Positions 16,311-27,017 of a stretch of 62,034 bases of DNA are shown here, piece by piece; within the stretch, counting starts at the first letter, position 1, and every line of letters starts with the position of its first letter. The notes beneath the pieces were generated by a model. The model did no database searches. It was not told the DNA's origin and was given only the letters and a program-made list of their open reading frames with translations. This DNA is from Caballeronia megalochromosomata (GTDB taxonomy: Bacteria; Pseudomonadota; Gammaproteobacteria; Burkholderiales; Burkholderiaceae). Position numbers and translations under genes: made by a program. The DNA lies in contig LRBF01000007.1 of the NCBI GenBank assembly GCA_001580565.1, positions 1 through 62,034 on the forward strand, read 5' to 3'.

Positions 16311-16314
16311 ATGA
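16186..16314 (+). CDS. Possible 42-codon leader ORF overlapping the ilvI start
   Basis: ATG at 16186 opens a 42-residue frame whose TGA stop overlaps the ilvI ATG (ATGA at 16311-16314). No ribosome-binding sequence precedes it and the peptide (starting MSALRRAQEV, ending NSKGDE) is not unusually rich in Ile, Leu or Val, so it is not a typical attenuation peptide. It may only reflect chance, or could couple translation into ilvI. No homologue is recognised. Confidence 0.25.
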   Translation: MSALRRAQEVRLSNLDAPLEPEPQARQRAPDQFFAENSKGDE

Positions 16315-18074
16315 ACATGCCTAGCGCGGAATTCTCCACGTCGGATACCACTCCCCCTCACGAAGCTGACTCCATCGGCGGCACCGTGCTCATGCGCGCG
16401 CTCGCTGACGAGAAGGTCGAATTCATCTGGGGTTATCCCGGCGGCTCGGTACTCTACATCTACGACGAGCTGTACAAGCAGGACCAGATCCAGCACATTC
16501 TCGTGCGCCACGAACAGGCCGCCGTGCATGCCGCCGACGCCTACGCGCGCTCGACGGGCAACGTGGGCGTGTGCCTCGTGACCTCGGGCCCGGGCGTCAC
16601 CAATGCCGTCACCGGCATTGCCACGGCCTACATGGATTCGATTCCGCTCGTCGTCATCAGCGGCCAGGTGCCCACCGCGGCCATCGGTCTCGACGCATTC
16701 CAGGAATGCGACACCGTCGGCATTACGCGTCCGTGCGTGAAGCACAACTTCCTCGTGAAGGACGTGCGCGACCTCGCCGCGACCGTCAAGAAGGCTTTCT
16801 ACATCGCACGTACCGGCCGTCCCGGCCCGGTGCTGATCGACATTCCGAAGGACGTGTCGAAGGCGCCGTGCAAGTACGAGCCGCTCAAGAGCGTGTCGCT
16901 GCGTTCGTACAACCCGGTCACGAAGGGCCATTCGGGCCAGATCCGCAAGGCGGTGCAACTGCTGCTGTCGGCGAAGCGCCCGTACATTTATACGGGCGGC
17001 GGCATCATCCTCGCGGACGCGTCGCGTGAGCTGAACCAGTTCGCCGATCTGCTCGGCTATCCCGTCACCAATACGCTGATGGGCCTCGGCGGCTATCGCG
17101 CGTCGGACAAGAAGTTCCTCGGCATGCTCGGCATGCACGGCACGTACGAAGCCAACATGGCGATGCAGAACTGCGACGTGCTGATCGCGATCGGCGCGCG
17201 CTTCGACGACCGCGTGATCGGTGACCCGAAGCACTTCGCGTCGTCGCCGCGCAAGATCATCCATATCGACGTCGATCCGTCCTCCATTTCCAAGCGCGTG
17301 AAGGTCGATATCCCCATCGTCGGCGACGTGAAGGAAGTGCTGAAGGAACTGATCGAGCAGCTTCAGCATGCCGAGCACGGCCCGGACACGCAGGCGCTCA
17401 AGACGTGGTGGGACGAGATCGAAGGCTGGCGCTCGAAGGATTGCCTGTCCTACGACCGCAAGAGCGAGATCATCAAGCCGCAGTATGTCGTCGAGAAGCT
17501 CTGGGAGCTCACCGACGGCGACGCGTTCGTGTGTTCCGACGTCGGCCAGCATCAGATGTGGGCGGCGCAGTTCTATCCGTTCAACAAGCCGCGCCGCTGG
17601 ATCAACTCGGGCGGCCTCGGCACGATGGGCTTCGGCCTGCCGGCGGCGATGGGCGTGAAGATGGCCTATCCGGACGAGGAAGTGGTCTGCATCACCGGCG
17701 AAGGCTCCATTCAGATGTGCATTCAGGAGCTCTCGACGTGCAAGCAGTACAACACGCCCGTCAAGATCATTTCGCTGAACAACCGCTACCTGGGCATGGT
17801 GCGCCAGTGGCAGCAGATCGAATACAAGAAGCGCTATTCCAGCTCGTACATGGACGCGCTGCCCGATTTCGTGAAGCTGGCTGAGGCGTATGGCCATGTC
17901 GGCATTCGTGTCGAAAAGACCGCGGACGTCGAACCGGCGCTGAAGGAAGCGCTGCGTTTGAAGGATCGCACCGTATTTCTCGACTTCCAGACCGATCCGA
18001 CCGAAAACGTATTCCCGATGGTGCAGGCAGGCAAAGGCATCACGGAAATGCTGCTCGGCTCTGAGGATCTCTAA
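16311..18074 (+). CDS. ilvI: Acetolactate synthase large (catalytic) subunit
   Basis: A 587-residue thiamine-diphosphate enzyme that condenses two pyruvates, or pyruvate with 2-oxobutyrate, in the first common step of Val, Leu and Ile synthesis. The catalytic glutamate lies in VRHEQAAVH (Glu68), the ThDP/Mg motif is GEGSIQMCIQELSTCKQYNTPVKII style (GDG-type motif as GEGS, then NN after about 27 residues) near residues 463-495. The start at 16311 follows AAAGGTGATG. Substrate-binding and FAD-site regions are full length. The small subunit gene follows after 108 bp, then ilvC. Confidence 0.97.
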   Translation: MNMPSAEFSTSDTTPPHEADSIGGTVLMRALADEKVEFIWGYPGGSVLYIYDELYKQDQIQHILVRHEQAAVHAADAYARSTGNVGVCLVTSGPGVTNAVTGIATAYMDSIPLVVISGQVPTAAIGLDAFQECDTVGITRPCVKHNFLVKDVRDLAATVKKAFYIARTGRPGPVLIDIPKDVSKAPCKYEPLKSVSLRSYNPVTKGHSGQIRKAVQLLLSAKRPYIYTGGGIILADASRELNQFADLLGYPVTNTLMGLGGYRASDKKFLGMLGMHGTYEANMAMQNCDVLIAIGARFDDRVIGDPKHFASSPRKIIHIDVDPSSISKRVKVDIPIVGDVKEVLKELIEQLQHAEHGPDTQALKTWWDEIEGWRSKDCLSYDRKSEIIKPQYVVEKLWELTDGDAFVCSDVGQHQMWAAQFYPFNKPRRWINSGGLGTMGFGLPAAMGVKMAYPDEEVVCITGEGSIQMCIQELSTCKQYNTPVKIISLNNRYLGMVRQWQQIEYKKRYSSSYMDALPDFVKLAEAYGHVGIRVEKTADVEPALKEALRLKDRTVFLDFQTDPTENVFPMVQAGKGITEMLLGSEDL

Positions 18075-18182
18075 CGCGGCTTTGTCTCGCGAGGCTCGCG
18101 CGCGCCCGTCTTCACAAAGGACGAGCGTCGCGCGCGGGTTTTTCGAACGAACGCCACTTCTGGACACATTCGGGAAAAACAC

Positions 18183-18674
18183 ATGAAACACATCATCTCC
18201 GTTTTGCTGGAAAACGAACCGGGCGCGTTATCGCGCGTCGTCGGGCTCTTTTCGGCGCGCGGCTATAACATCGAAACGCTGACGGTGGCGCCGACCGAGG
18301 ACAGTTCGCTGTCGCGGCTGACCATCGTCTCGATTGGCTCGGACGACGTGATCGAACAGATCACGAAGCACCTGAACCGCCTGATCGAGGTGGTGAAAGT
18401 GGTCGACCTGACAGAGGGCGCCCACATCGAGCGCGAGCTGATGCTCATCAAGGTACGGGCGGTCGGCAAGGAACGCGAAGAAATGAAGCGCATGGCGGAT
18501 ATCTTCCGCGGCCGCATCATCGACGTGACCGAGAAGACTTACACGATGGAACTGACGGGCGCGAGCGACAAGCTCGACGCGTTCATTCAGGCGCTCGACG
18601 CCACCGCGATCCTCGAAACGGTTCGCACGGGCAGCTCCGGCATCGGCCGGGGCGAGCGGATTCTCAAGGTCTGA
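18183..18674 (+). CDS. ilvH: Acetolactate synthase small (regulatory) subunit
   Basis: A 163-residue regulatory subunit that stimulates the large subunit and gives valine feedback inhibition. The N-terminal ACT domain (MKHIISVLLENEPGALSRVVGLFSARGYNIE) is complete, including the GALSR loop, and the C-terminal domain ends SSGIGRGERIL. It starts 108 bp after ilvI and ends 68 bp before ilvC, in the same operon. Confidence 0.96.
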   Translation: MKHIISVLLENEPGALSRVVGLFSARGYNIETLTVAPTEDSSLSRLTIVSIGSDDVIEQITKHLNRLIEVVKVVDLTEGAHIERELMLIKVRAVGKEREEMKRMADIFRGRIIDVTEKTYTMELTGASDKLDAFIQALDATAILETVRTGSSGIGRGERILKV

Positions 18675-18694
18675 CGCCTTCCCCAATCAACTAG

Positions 18695-19759
<1,065 letters not shown>

Positions 19760-19784
19760 GCGTCACGTTTTTTGCTCCAACGAA

Positions 19785-19820
19785 AGCCGCCCGGCAGCCC
19801 TGTGCGCCGGGCGGCTTTTG
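19785..19820 (+). terminator. Rho-independent terminator after ilvC
   Basis: A perfect 11-bp stem (AGCCGCCCGGC/GCCGGGCGGCT, 19785-19795/19806-19816) is followed by TTTTG. It would end the ilv operon, although psd begins only 36 bp later and could be fed by read-through or by its own promoter. Confidence 0.85.
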
Positions 19821-19856
19821 CTATCCTACGGTTTTTATAAAACACAGAACCCGTTC

Positions 19857-20501
19857 ATGAACTATCCTCATCCGATCATTGCCCGCGAAGGCTGGCCGTT
19901 CATCGCCATCGCGGCTGTCGTTGCCATCCTCGTGCAAGCGATGGGCGGCTTCGGCTTCGCCTGGATCTTCTGGCTGATCGTGATTTTCGTCGTCCAGTTC
20001 TTCCGCGATCCGGCCCGCCCGATTCCGACCCAGTCCAACGCGGTGCTGTGTCCGGCCGATGGGCGCATCGTCGCGGTCGAAACCACGCAGGATCCGTACG
20101 TGGGCCGCGAAGCGCTCAAGATCAGCGTGTTCATGAACGTGTTCAACGTGCACTCGCAGCGCTCGCCGGTGGACGGCGCCATCACGAAGGTCCAGTACTT
20201 TCCGGGCGCGTACCTGAACGCGGCCGTCGATAAAGCCTCGACCGAGAACGAGCGCAACGCGGTCGTGCTGCAGACGGCGAGCGGCCACACCGTGACCTCG
20301 GTGCAGATCGCGGGGCTGATTGCGCGACGCATTCTGTGCTACGTGCACGTCGGCGAGCCGCTCACGCGCGGCCAGCGCTACGGCTTCATCCGCTTCGGCT
20401 CGCGCGTCGACGTGTATCTGCCGGTGGGCAGCCGCCCGCGTGTGTCGATCGGCGAGAAAGTTTCGGCTTCGTCGACGATCCTCGCCGAATTCGCGGAATA
20501 A
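19857..20501 (+). CDS. psd: Phosphatidylserine decarboxylase proenzyme
   Basis: A 214-residue short-form enzyme that converts phosphatidylserine to phosphatidylethanolamine at the inner membrane. Self-cleavage at a Gly-Ser pair ([11 protein letters not shown], Gly181-Ser182) makes the alpha and beta chains and the pyruvoyl cofactor. The hydrophobic N terminus anchors it. The start at 19857 is preferred over an upstream in-frame start. The next gene, pssA, supplies its substrate and begins 13 bp later. Confidence 0.95.
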   Translation: MNYPHPIIAREGWPFIAIAAVVAILVQAMGGFGFAWIFWLIVIFVVQFFRDPARPIPTQSNAVLCPADGRIVAVETTQDPYVGREALKISVFMNVFNVHSQRSPVDGAITKVQYFPGAYLNAAVDKASTENERNAVVLQTASGHTVTSVQIAGLIARRILCYVHVGEPLTRGQRYGFIRFGSRVDVYLPVGSRPRVSIGEKVSASSTILAEFAE

Positions 20502-20514
20502 CGCGGGGGATTCG

Positions 20515-21381
20515 ATGGCGGCATTCAAACCGCGCCGTAACCGCGCAACCGCGACGCCTCCGCGCGCGTTCCGCCGCAACAAGGCTGCGCAGGACGTCGG
20601 CGCCGTGGAGACGCGGCGCGCGAAGCGCCAGCAGTTTCTGAGAAAGCGCGGCATTTATCTGCTGCCCAACGCGTTTACCACGGCCGCCCTGTTCTGCGGC
20701 TTCTTCGCCGTCGTCCAGGCGATGAACGTGCGTTTCGAGATTGCGGCCATCGCCATTTTCGTCGCGATGGTGCTCGACGGCATGGACGGACGCGTTGCGC
20801 GCATGACGCATACCCAGAGCGCGTTCGGCGAGCAGTTCGACAGTCTCTCGGACATGGTGTCGTTCGGCGTCGCGCCCGCGCTCGTGATGTACGAGTGGGT
20901 GCTGAAGGACCTCGGGCGCTGGGGCTGGCTTGCGGCGTTTGTCTATTGCTCGGGCGCGGCGCTGCGGCTCGCGCGCTTCAATTCGAACATCGGCGTGGTC
21001 GACAAGCGGTACTTTCAGGGCTTGCCTTCGCCGGCCGCGGCGGCGCTAATCGCCGGTTTCGTATGGCTCGCGACGGATAATCGCGTGCCGCTCAAGCTCG
21101 TGTGGCTGCCGTGGGTGGCGTTCGCGCTGACCATTTACGCGGGCGTGACGATGGTGTCGAACGCGCCGTTCTACAGCGGCAAGGCGCTCGACGTGCGGTA
21201 TCGCGTGCCGTTCGCGGGGGTGCTGCTGATCGTCGTGGCGTTCGTGCTGGTGTCGTCCGATCCGCCGGTCATGCTGTTCTGCCTGTTCGTGCTGTACGGC
21301 TTTTCGGGCTATATCTGGTGGGGCTATCTCGCGATGCGGGGCAGGCCGAATCCCGCCCGTAGTTTGCAGCGGGAACACTAA
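20515..21381 (+). CDS. pssA: CDP-diacylglycerol-serine O-phosphatidyltransferase
   Basis: A 288-residue integral membrane enzyme that makes phosphatidylserine from CDP-diacylglycerol and serine. It has the CDP-alcohol phosphatidyltransferase motif DGMDGRVARMTHTQSAFGEQFDSLSD as D-G-x2-A-R-x8-G-x3-D-x3-D. Several helices follow. The first about 50 residues are basic and likely cytosolic. It forms an operon with psd. In related Burkholderia genomes leuA usually follows, but here a terminator and an unrelated convergent gene do. Confidence 0.95.
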   Translation: MAAFKPRRNRATATPPRAFRRNKAAQDVGAVETRRAKRQQFLRKRGIYLLPNAFTTAALFCGFFAVVQAMNVRFEIAAIAIFVAMVLDGMDGRVARMTHTQSAFGEQFDSLSDMVSFGVAPALVMYEWVLKDLGRWGWLAAFVYCSGAALRLARFNSNIGVVDKRYFQGLPSPAAAALIAGFVWLATDNRVPLKLVWLPWVAFALTIYAGVTMVSNAPFYSGKALDVRYRVPFAGVLLIVVAFVLVSSDPPVMLFCLFVLYGFSGYIWWGYLAMRGRPNPARSLQREH

Positions 21382-21396
21382 CGCGTTTGAACGAAG

Positions 21397-21430
21397 CAAA
21401 GGCGGCAACCGGAGAGGTTTGCCGCCTTTG
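21397..21430 (+). terminator. Bidirectional terminator between pssA and the glycine-zipper gene
   Basis: A stem CAAAGGCGGCAA-CC / GG-TTTGCCGCCTTTG with one bulge lies at 21397-21430. The A/T arms give poly-U tracts on both strands, suiting the convergent genes. Confidence 0.75.
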
Positions 21431-21451
21431 TCGTTTCTGGGCGCGCGTCAA

Positions 21452-22234
21452 TCAACCCGCGACCAGCGTGCCGTTCTGAATATGCACACGCTGACCCTGC
21501 GCGAACGGCGGCGGGTTCTTGTACGTGAACGTGCGCGTCTTGCCGTTTTCCATCCGCACGTGCACCGTGTAGTCGGTTTCACTGCGCAGATGCTTCTCGA
21601 CCGAATTGCCCGCGAGCCCGCCGCCCAGCGCGCCGAGCAGGGTCATCGCGGTACGGCCGCCGCCGCGCCCGAACTGATTGCCGACGACACCACCCGCCAC
21701 CGCGCCACCGACCGCGCCGATCCCCGTACCGTGGCCTTCCTGCTTGACGGCGGAGATTGCCTCGACGGTGCCGCACGTCGAGCAATATGCGGGATGCTGC
21801 GGCGGTTGCTGCGCATACGACGGTTGCGCGGGTTGCGGCTGAGCCGGCGGCTGTTGCGCTTGCTGCTGGGCTGCCTGCTGAGCGGCGGCCTGTTGTTGCG
21901 CCGCCTGTTGTTGCGCCGCCTGCTGTTGCGCTGCCTGTTGTGCAGCCTGCTGCTGAGCCGCCTCTTGTTGAGCCGCACTCGGTTGCTGAGCCGGACTCGG
22001 CGCCGCGGAATCCACCACCGGCTGTTGCGCGACAGCCGCCGTTTGCGTCTGCGGATTCTGCGCGCCGTTGCTCGATGCCTTCGGGAACAGTCCCGTCATC
22101 GCCGCCGTGGCGACGAGACTCGCGACGATGACCGCGCCCGCTGCCGTGGCGACGAGCGGATGCAGGCGCCGCTGCTGCGGCTGAGCGCCGCCGGAAGAGG
22201 GCGACGTGCTGAGTTTGCTGGTTCCGTTATCCAT
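21452..22234 (-). CDS. Glycine-zipper 2TM-domain protein with Gln/Ala repeats
   Basis: A 260-residue protein in three parts: a short cytoplasmic tip, a TM helix (about residues 26-48), a long low-complexity linker of Ala-Gln repeats (about 75-150), and a C-terminal domain with CSTCGTVEAI, a glycine zipper (GTGIGAVGGAVAGGVVGNQFGRGGG) and an RXXGKXRTFTY-like end. It resembles the Rick_17kDa/SlyB group of outer-membrane or periplasmic proteins. The GGAGG Shine-Dalgarno sequence supports the start at 22234. The role is unknown. Confidence 0.85.
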   Translation of the reverse strand: MDNGTSKLSTSPSSGGAQPQQRRLHPLVATAAGAVIVASLVATAAMTGLFPKASSNGAQNPQTQTAAVAQQPVVDSAAPSPAQQPSAAQQEAAQQQAAQQAAQQQAAQQQAAQQQAAAQQAAQQQAQQPPAQPQPAQPSYAQQPPQHPAYCSTCGTVEAISAVKQEGHGTGIGAVGGAVAGGVVGNQFGRGGGRTAMTLLGALGGGLAGNSVEKHLRSETDYTVHVRMENGKTRTFTYKNPPPFAQGQRVHIQNGTLVAG

Positions 22235-22443
22235 TGTCGAACCTCCGTTTCGAGGCGAGTTGCTTGAACTCATTCTGCGGGAAACCCGAATTTTTCGCTT
22301 TTTCGGCTTGTAACAATTTCGCGGACGCGGTGTGCATTGAGAAAAGCACGACCGATGCCAGCCCCGACCGCGCGAGCCGACACGCAAACCGCTCCCGAAT
22401 CGGCCTTGAAATATTTACCATCGGTTACATCAGAATCTGCCAG

Positions 22444-22476
22444 GCGAAAAAAAGCGCGCCTCGGCGGGCGCGCTTT
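22444..22476 (-). terminator. Terminator of lysS
   Basis: A perfect 10-bp stem (AAAGCGCGCC/GGCGCGCTTT, 22451-22460/22467-22476) has a run of seven A (22447-22453) on the plus strand, so on the minus strand the hairpin is followed by a U tract. It ends the prfB-lysS transcript. Confidence 0.85.
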
Positions 22477-22502
22477 CTCGTTTTCGATCCAGCCAGAAAG
22501 AC

Positions 22503-24029
22503 TCAGTCTTCGCGACGCAGATGCGGGAACAGAATCACATCGCGGATGCTCGGGCTGTCGGTGAGCAACATCACCAGACGGTCGATGCCGATGCCGCAAC
22601 CACCCGTCGGCGGCATGCCGTATTCGAGCGCGCGGATGTAGTCGGCGTCGAAGAACATGGCTTCTTCGTCGCCGGCGTCTTTCTGGTCGACCTGCTTCTG
22701 GAAGCGCGCGGCCTGATCTTCCGGATCGTTCAGTTCCGAGAAGCCGTTGGCGATTTCACGCCCCGTGATGAACAGCTCGAAACGCTCCGTGATGCCCGAC
22801 ACCGAATCCGACGCGCGCGCGAGCGGCGACACTTCGATCGGATAGTCGACGATGTACGTCGGCTCCCACAATTGCGACTCCGCCGTCTCTTCGAACAGCG
22901 CGAGCTGCAGCGAACCCACACCGGCGTTGAGGAAAGCGGGCTGCGTCGTATCGACGCCGAACTTCTTCAACTCCGTGCGCAGGAACGCGGCGTCGGACAA
23001 CTGCGCGTCGGTGTACTGCGGCGCGTACTTCTGGATCGCCTGATTGATCGTCAGCCGATGGAACGGCTTGCTCAAATCGAGTTCGCGGCCCTGATACATG
23101 ATGGTCGCGGTGCCGAGCGCATCGATCGCGGCCTGGCGGATCAGTTGCTCGGTGAAGTCCATCAGCCAGCGGTAATCGGTGTACGCGGCGTAGAACTCCA
23201 TCATCGTGAATTCCGGATTGTGACGCGGTGACACGCCTTCGTTCCGGAAGTTACGGTTGATCTCGAACACGCGCTCGAAGCCGCCGACGATCAGCCGCTT
23301 CAGATACAGCTCGGGCGCGATGCGCAGGAACATCTGCATGTCGAGCGCGTTGTGATGCGTCGTGAAAGGCTTCGCCGCCGCGCCGCCCGGAATCGGGTGC
23401 AGCATCGGCGTTTCGACTTCCATGAAGTTCGCCTGCGACATGAAATTGCGGATCGACGTGACGGCCTTGGTGCGCGCCATGAAGGTCTTGCGCGATTCCG
23501 GCGTGACGATCAGATCGACGTAGCGCTGGCGATAGCGCGTTTCCTGATCGGCGAGGCCGTGGAACTTGTCCGGCAGCGGGCGCAGCGCCTTCGAGAGCAG
23601 GCGCAATTCGGTGCAGCGCACCGACAGCTCGCCCTTGTTCGTGCGGAACAACACGCCCTTCGCGGCGATGATGTCGCCGAGGTCCCACTTCTTGAAGGCG
23701 TCGTAGGTTTCGGCGCCGACATCGGCGGGCGTCGCGAAGAACTGGATCTGGCCGCTGCCGTCCTGAACGGTCGCGAAGCTGGCCTTGCCCATCACGCGCT
23801 TGAGCATCATGCGGCCAGCGATGGCGACGGGCAGGGGATTCGCTTCGAGCGAGTCCTTGTCCCTTACGGCGTACTCGCTCTGGAGTGACGCGGCCTGATG
23901 GGTCGGGCGGAAATCGTTCGGATAGGCGACGCCTTGCTCGCGCAGCGCGCGCAGCTTGTCGCGCCGCTCGGCGATGATCTGGTTCTCTTCCAGTTCGGGA
24001 GCGGCGCCCGGTTGAGTCGGTTCGGTCAT
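22503..24029 (-). CDS. lysS: Lysyl-tRNA synthetase (class II)
   Basis: A 508-residue class II synthetase charging tRNA(Lys). The N-terminal OB fold (about 65-150) is followed by the catalytic core with motif 2 ([20 protein letters not shown]) and motif 3 ([13 protein letters not shown]). The start at MTEPTQ (24029) matches the family. It is 85 bp downstream of prfB and probably cotranscribed with it. Confidence 0.96.
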   Translation of the reverse strand: MTEPTQPGAAPELEENQIIAERRDKLRALREQGVAYPNDFRPTHQAASLQSEYAVRDKDSLEANPLPVAIAGRMMLKRVMGKASFATVQDGSGQIQFFATPADVGAETYDAFKKWDLGDIIAAKGVLFRTNKGELSVRCTELRLLSKALRPLPDKFHGLADQETRYRQRYVDLIVTPESRKTFMARTKAVTSIRNFMSQANFMEVETPMLHPIPGGAAAKPFTTHHNALDMQMFLRIAPELYLKRLIVGGFERVFEINRNFRNEGVSPRHNPEFTMMEFYAAYTDYRWLMDFTEQLIRQAAIDALGTATIMYQGRELDLSKPFHRLTINQAIQKYAPQYTDAQLSDAAFLRTELKKFGVDTTQPAFLNAGVGSLQLALFEETAESQLWEPTYIVDYPIEVSPLARASDSVSGITERFELFITGREIANGFSELNDPEDQAARFQKQVDQKDAGDEEAMFFDADYIRALEYGMPPTGGCGIGIDRLVMLLTDSPSIRDVILFPHLRRED

Positions 24030-24114
24030 GATGATTCTTGGCTTTGAATGCGGCGAATGCGCGGCGGGATGAAACGAAAGCGGCGCGACCGGAAGGCCAC
24101 GCCGCTGCAAGGCA

Positions 24115-25219
24115 TCAAACGCCCTGTTTCAGGCTCGCGCCGATGAAGTCGTCGAGGTCGCCGTCGAGCACGGCGCGCGTGTTGCTCATTTCGACGTTGG
24201 TGCGCAGATCCTTCACACGGCTCTGATCGAGCACGTAGGAGCGGATCTGATGGCCCCAGCCCACGTCGGTCTTGCTCGATTCGAGCTTGTCCTGTTCGGC
24301 CTGGCGCTTGCGCATCTCGAATTCGTAGAGACGCGCTTTAAGCATCTGCATGGCTTCCGCGCGGTTGCGGTGCTGCGAGCGGTCGTTCTGGCACTGCACG
24401 ACGATGCCGGTGGGCGCGTGCGTGAGACGCACCGCCGAGTCGGTCTTGTTGATGTGCTGGCCGCCCGCGCCCGATGCGCGATACGTGTCCGTGCGGATAT
24501 CGGCGGGATTGATTTCGATCTCGATCGAATCGTCGATTTCCGGATACACGAACACCGACGAGAACGACGTGTGCCGGCCGCCCGAAGAATCGAACGGCGA
24601 CTTGCGCACGAGCCGGTGAATGCCGGTTTCGGTGCGCAGATAGCCGTACGCGTATTCGCCCTCGACCTTGATGGTCGCGCTCTTGATGCCGGCGACGTCG
24701 CCTTCAGATTCTTCGAGGACTTCGGTCTTGAAGCCCTTGCGCTCGCAGTAGCGCAGATACTGGCGCAGCAGCATGGACGCCCAGTCGCACGCCTCGGTGC
24801 CGCCCGCGCCCGCCTGGATGTCGATAAAGCAGTTGTTCGGATCGGCCGGGTTGGAGAACATCCGGCGGAATTCCATGTCTTCGACGCGAAGGCGCAATGC
24901 ATCGGCGTCGGACTCGCACGCGACGAGAGTGTCCTCGTCGTTTTCCTCGTGCGCCATCTCGAAGAGATCGCTGGCGTCGCGCAGATCGTTGTCGAGCGCG
25001 CTGATGGTCGTGACCACGCCGTCGAGCAGCTTCTTTTCACGACCGAGCGCCTGGGCGTTCTTCGAGTCGTTCCAGACGTTCGGGTCTTCGAGTTCCTTGT
25101 TGACTTCGGCTAGACGCGCGGACTTGGCGTCGTAGTCAAAGATACCCCCGTAGCTCGCCCGCGCGGCGGCGCAGGTCGGCCAGAAGGCTTTCGATCGCGT
25201 TGAGACGTTCCGCTTCCAT
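24115..25219 (-). CDS. prfB: Peptide chain release factor 2, with programmed +1 frameshift
   Basis: RF2 recognises UGA and UAA stop codons. Translation starts at ATG 25219 and reads 27 codons in the first frame up to CTT; the next codon is an in-frame UGA (25136-25138). A +1 slip over the U at 25138 continues at GAC in the second frame to the stop at 24115, giving 367 residues. The slippery site has the full bacterial signal, CGGGGGTATCTTTGAC. The GGQ motif ([10 protein letters not shown]) and the SPF tripeptide of the RF2 decoding loop (VRKSPFDS) are present. Frameshifting makes synthesis depend on RF2 level. Confidence 0.97.
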
Positions 25220-25303
25220 TGTCGATCTTCGGCTTCGTAAAAAGATGAAATTATAGCCGATTGACAGGGTTTCCCCGGCTTTGCCGGCGCCGCGCCCGCC
25301 TGC

Positions 25304-27004
25304 TCAGCCCGCGTGCTCGACGATCAGCTGCACCCGCGCGACGCCGTTCCACGAATCGCTGACGAGCCGGTATGCGACCGTCGCGCGCGGCGGCAGCGGA
25401 TCGACGTGGTTGAACCAGATCGCGTTGAAGCGCTGACGCCCGCGCAGCAGCGACAGCTTCAGATGCTTGTCCTTCACGAGCGCCTGCGACGCGACTTCGA
25501 ACTCGCCGGAAAAAGTGGGCGCGGGAAAGCCTTGCCCCCAGACGGCGGCGTCGAGCATGTCGACGAATTGCGGCGTGAAATAGGCGTCTTCCAGTTCGCC
25601 ATCGGTTTCGACGGTGCGCGAAAGTGCTTCGGCGGTTAGCCATTCGCGTCCGATCGCTTCGAATGCTTCGGTGAAACGCGGAATGTCGGCGGTGGAAATC
25701 GTCAGGCCCGCGGCCATCGCGTGGCCGCCGAACTTGTGGATGAGGCCGGGCTCGCGCTTGCTGATCAGATCGACGGCGTCGCGCAGATGAAAGCCCGGAA
25801 TCGAGCGGCCCGAGCCCTTGCAGAGCGTGCCGCTGTCGTCGGCATGCGCGAAGGTGAACGACGGCCGATGAAACCGCTCTTTCAGCCGCCCCGCAACGAT
25901 GCCGATCACGCCCTGATGCCAGCTCGCATCGTAGAGCGTGAGCGTCGCGCGCTCGCCGGGATCGATCGTCTGCAGTTCCGCGAGCGCCTGTTGCTGCATG
26001 CCGGCTTCGATTTCGCGACGCTCGCGGTTCATTGAATCGAGTTGCTGCGCGAGCTCCCACGCGCGGCCGATGTCGTCGGTCGTCAGGCATTCGATGCCGA
26101 GCGACATGTCCGACAGCCGTCCCGCCGCGTTCAGACGCGGGCCGAGCGCGAAACCGAGATCGAAGCCCGACGCCGCGCGCGCATCGCGGCCGGCGGCGCG
26201 AAAGAGGGCGGCGATGCCCGGCTGCATGCGGCCCGAGCGAATCCGCTTCAAACCCTGTGCGACGAGAATGCGGTTGTTGCAGTCGAGCTTCACGACATCG
26301 GCGACGGTGCCGAGCGCGACGAGATCGAGCAGGCCATCCAGACGCGGTTCGGGCGCGTTTTCATAGGCGCCGCGCTTGCGCAATTCCGCGCGCAACGCGA
26401 GCAGCACATAGAACATCACGCCCACGCCCGCGATGCACTTGCTCGGAAACGCGCAGCCCGGCTGGTTCGGATTGACGATCGCGCGCGCGGCGGGCAGTTC
26501 GTCGCCGGGCAGGTGATGATCGGTGACGAGCACGTCGATGCCGAGCGCATTCGCGGCTTCGACGCCGTCCACGCTCGCGATGCCGTTATCGACCGTGATC
26601 AGCAGATCGGGCAGGCCGTTCTTCGAACGCGAGGCCAGTTCGACGATTTCCGGCGTGAGCCCGTAGCCGTACTCGAAGCGGTTCGGCACCAGATAGTCGA
26701 TGCTCGCGCCGAACATGCGCAGCCCGCGCACGGCGACGGCGCAGGCGGTCGCGCCGTCGCAGTCGTAGTCCGCGACGACGAGCATGCGTTTGCCGGCGGC
26801 GAGCGCATCGGCGAGCACGGCGGCGGCGTCGTCGCAGCCTTTCAGGCCGGCGGGCGCGTGCAGGCGCTTGAACTCGGTTTCGACTTCATCGGGCGAACTC
26901 ACGCCGCGCGAGGCGTACAGACGCGCGATGACGGGATGCAAGCCGTGGCGCATCAGCGCTTCGGCGTCGGCGGGAGAGGAGGCGCGGGTAACGATTCGCG
27001 TCAT
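25304..27004 (-). CDS. recJ: Single-stranded-DNA-specific 5'-3' exonuclease RecJ
   Basis: A 566-residue DHH-family nuclease that degrades ssDNA in recombination and repair. Motif I is [12 protein letters not shown] (about 77-88), motif II TVDNG and motif III the DHH triad (Asp162-His-His164); DHHA1 and OB-like domains follow. It lies 13 bp after the RpfE-like gene and upstream of prfB, a conserved order with lysS. The stop is at 25304. Confidence 0.95.
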   Translation of the reverse strand: MTRIVTRASSPADAEALMRHGLHPVIARLYASRGVSSPDEVETEFKRLHAPAGLKGCDDAAAVLADALAAGKRMLVVADYDCDGATACAVAVRGLRMFGASIDYLVPNRFEYGYGLTPEIVELASRSKNGLPDLLITVDNGIASVDGVEAANALGIDVLVTDHHLPGDELPAARAIVNPNQPGCAFPSKCIAGVGVMFYVLLALRAELRKRGAYENAPEPRLDGLLDLVALGTVADVVKLDCNNRILVAQGLKRIRSGRMQPGIAALFRAAGRDARAASGFDLGFALGPRLNAAGRLSDMSLGIECLTTDDIGRAWELAQQLDSMNRERREIEAGMQQQALAELQTIDPGERATLTLYDASWHQGVIGIVAGRLKERFHRPSFTFAHADDSGTLCKGSGRSIPGFHLRDAVDLISKREPGLIHKFGGHAMAAGLTISTADIPRFTEAFEAIGREWLTAEALSRTVETDGELEDAYFTPQFVDMLDAAVWGQGFPAPTFSGEFEVASQALVKDKHLKLSLLRGRQRFNAIWFNHVDPLPPRATVAYRLVSDSWNGVARVQLIVEHAG

Positions 27005-27017
27005 TGCAGGAAGTACC

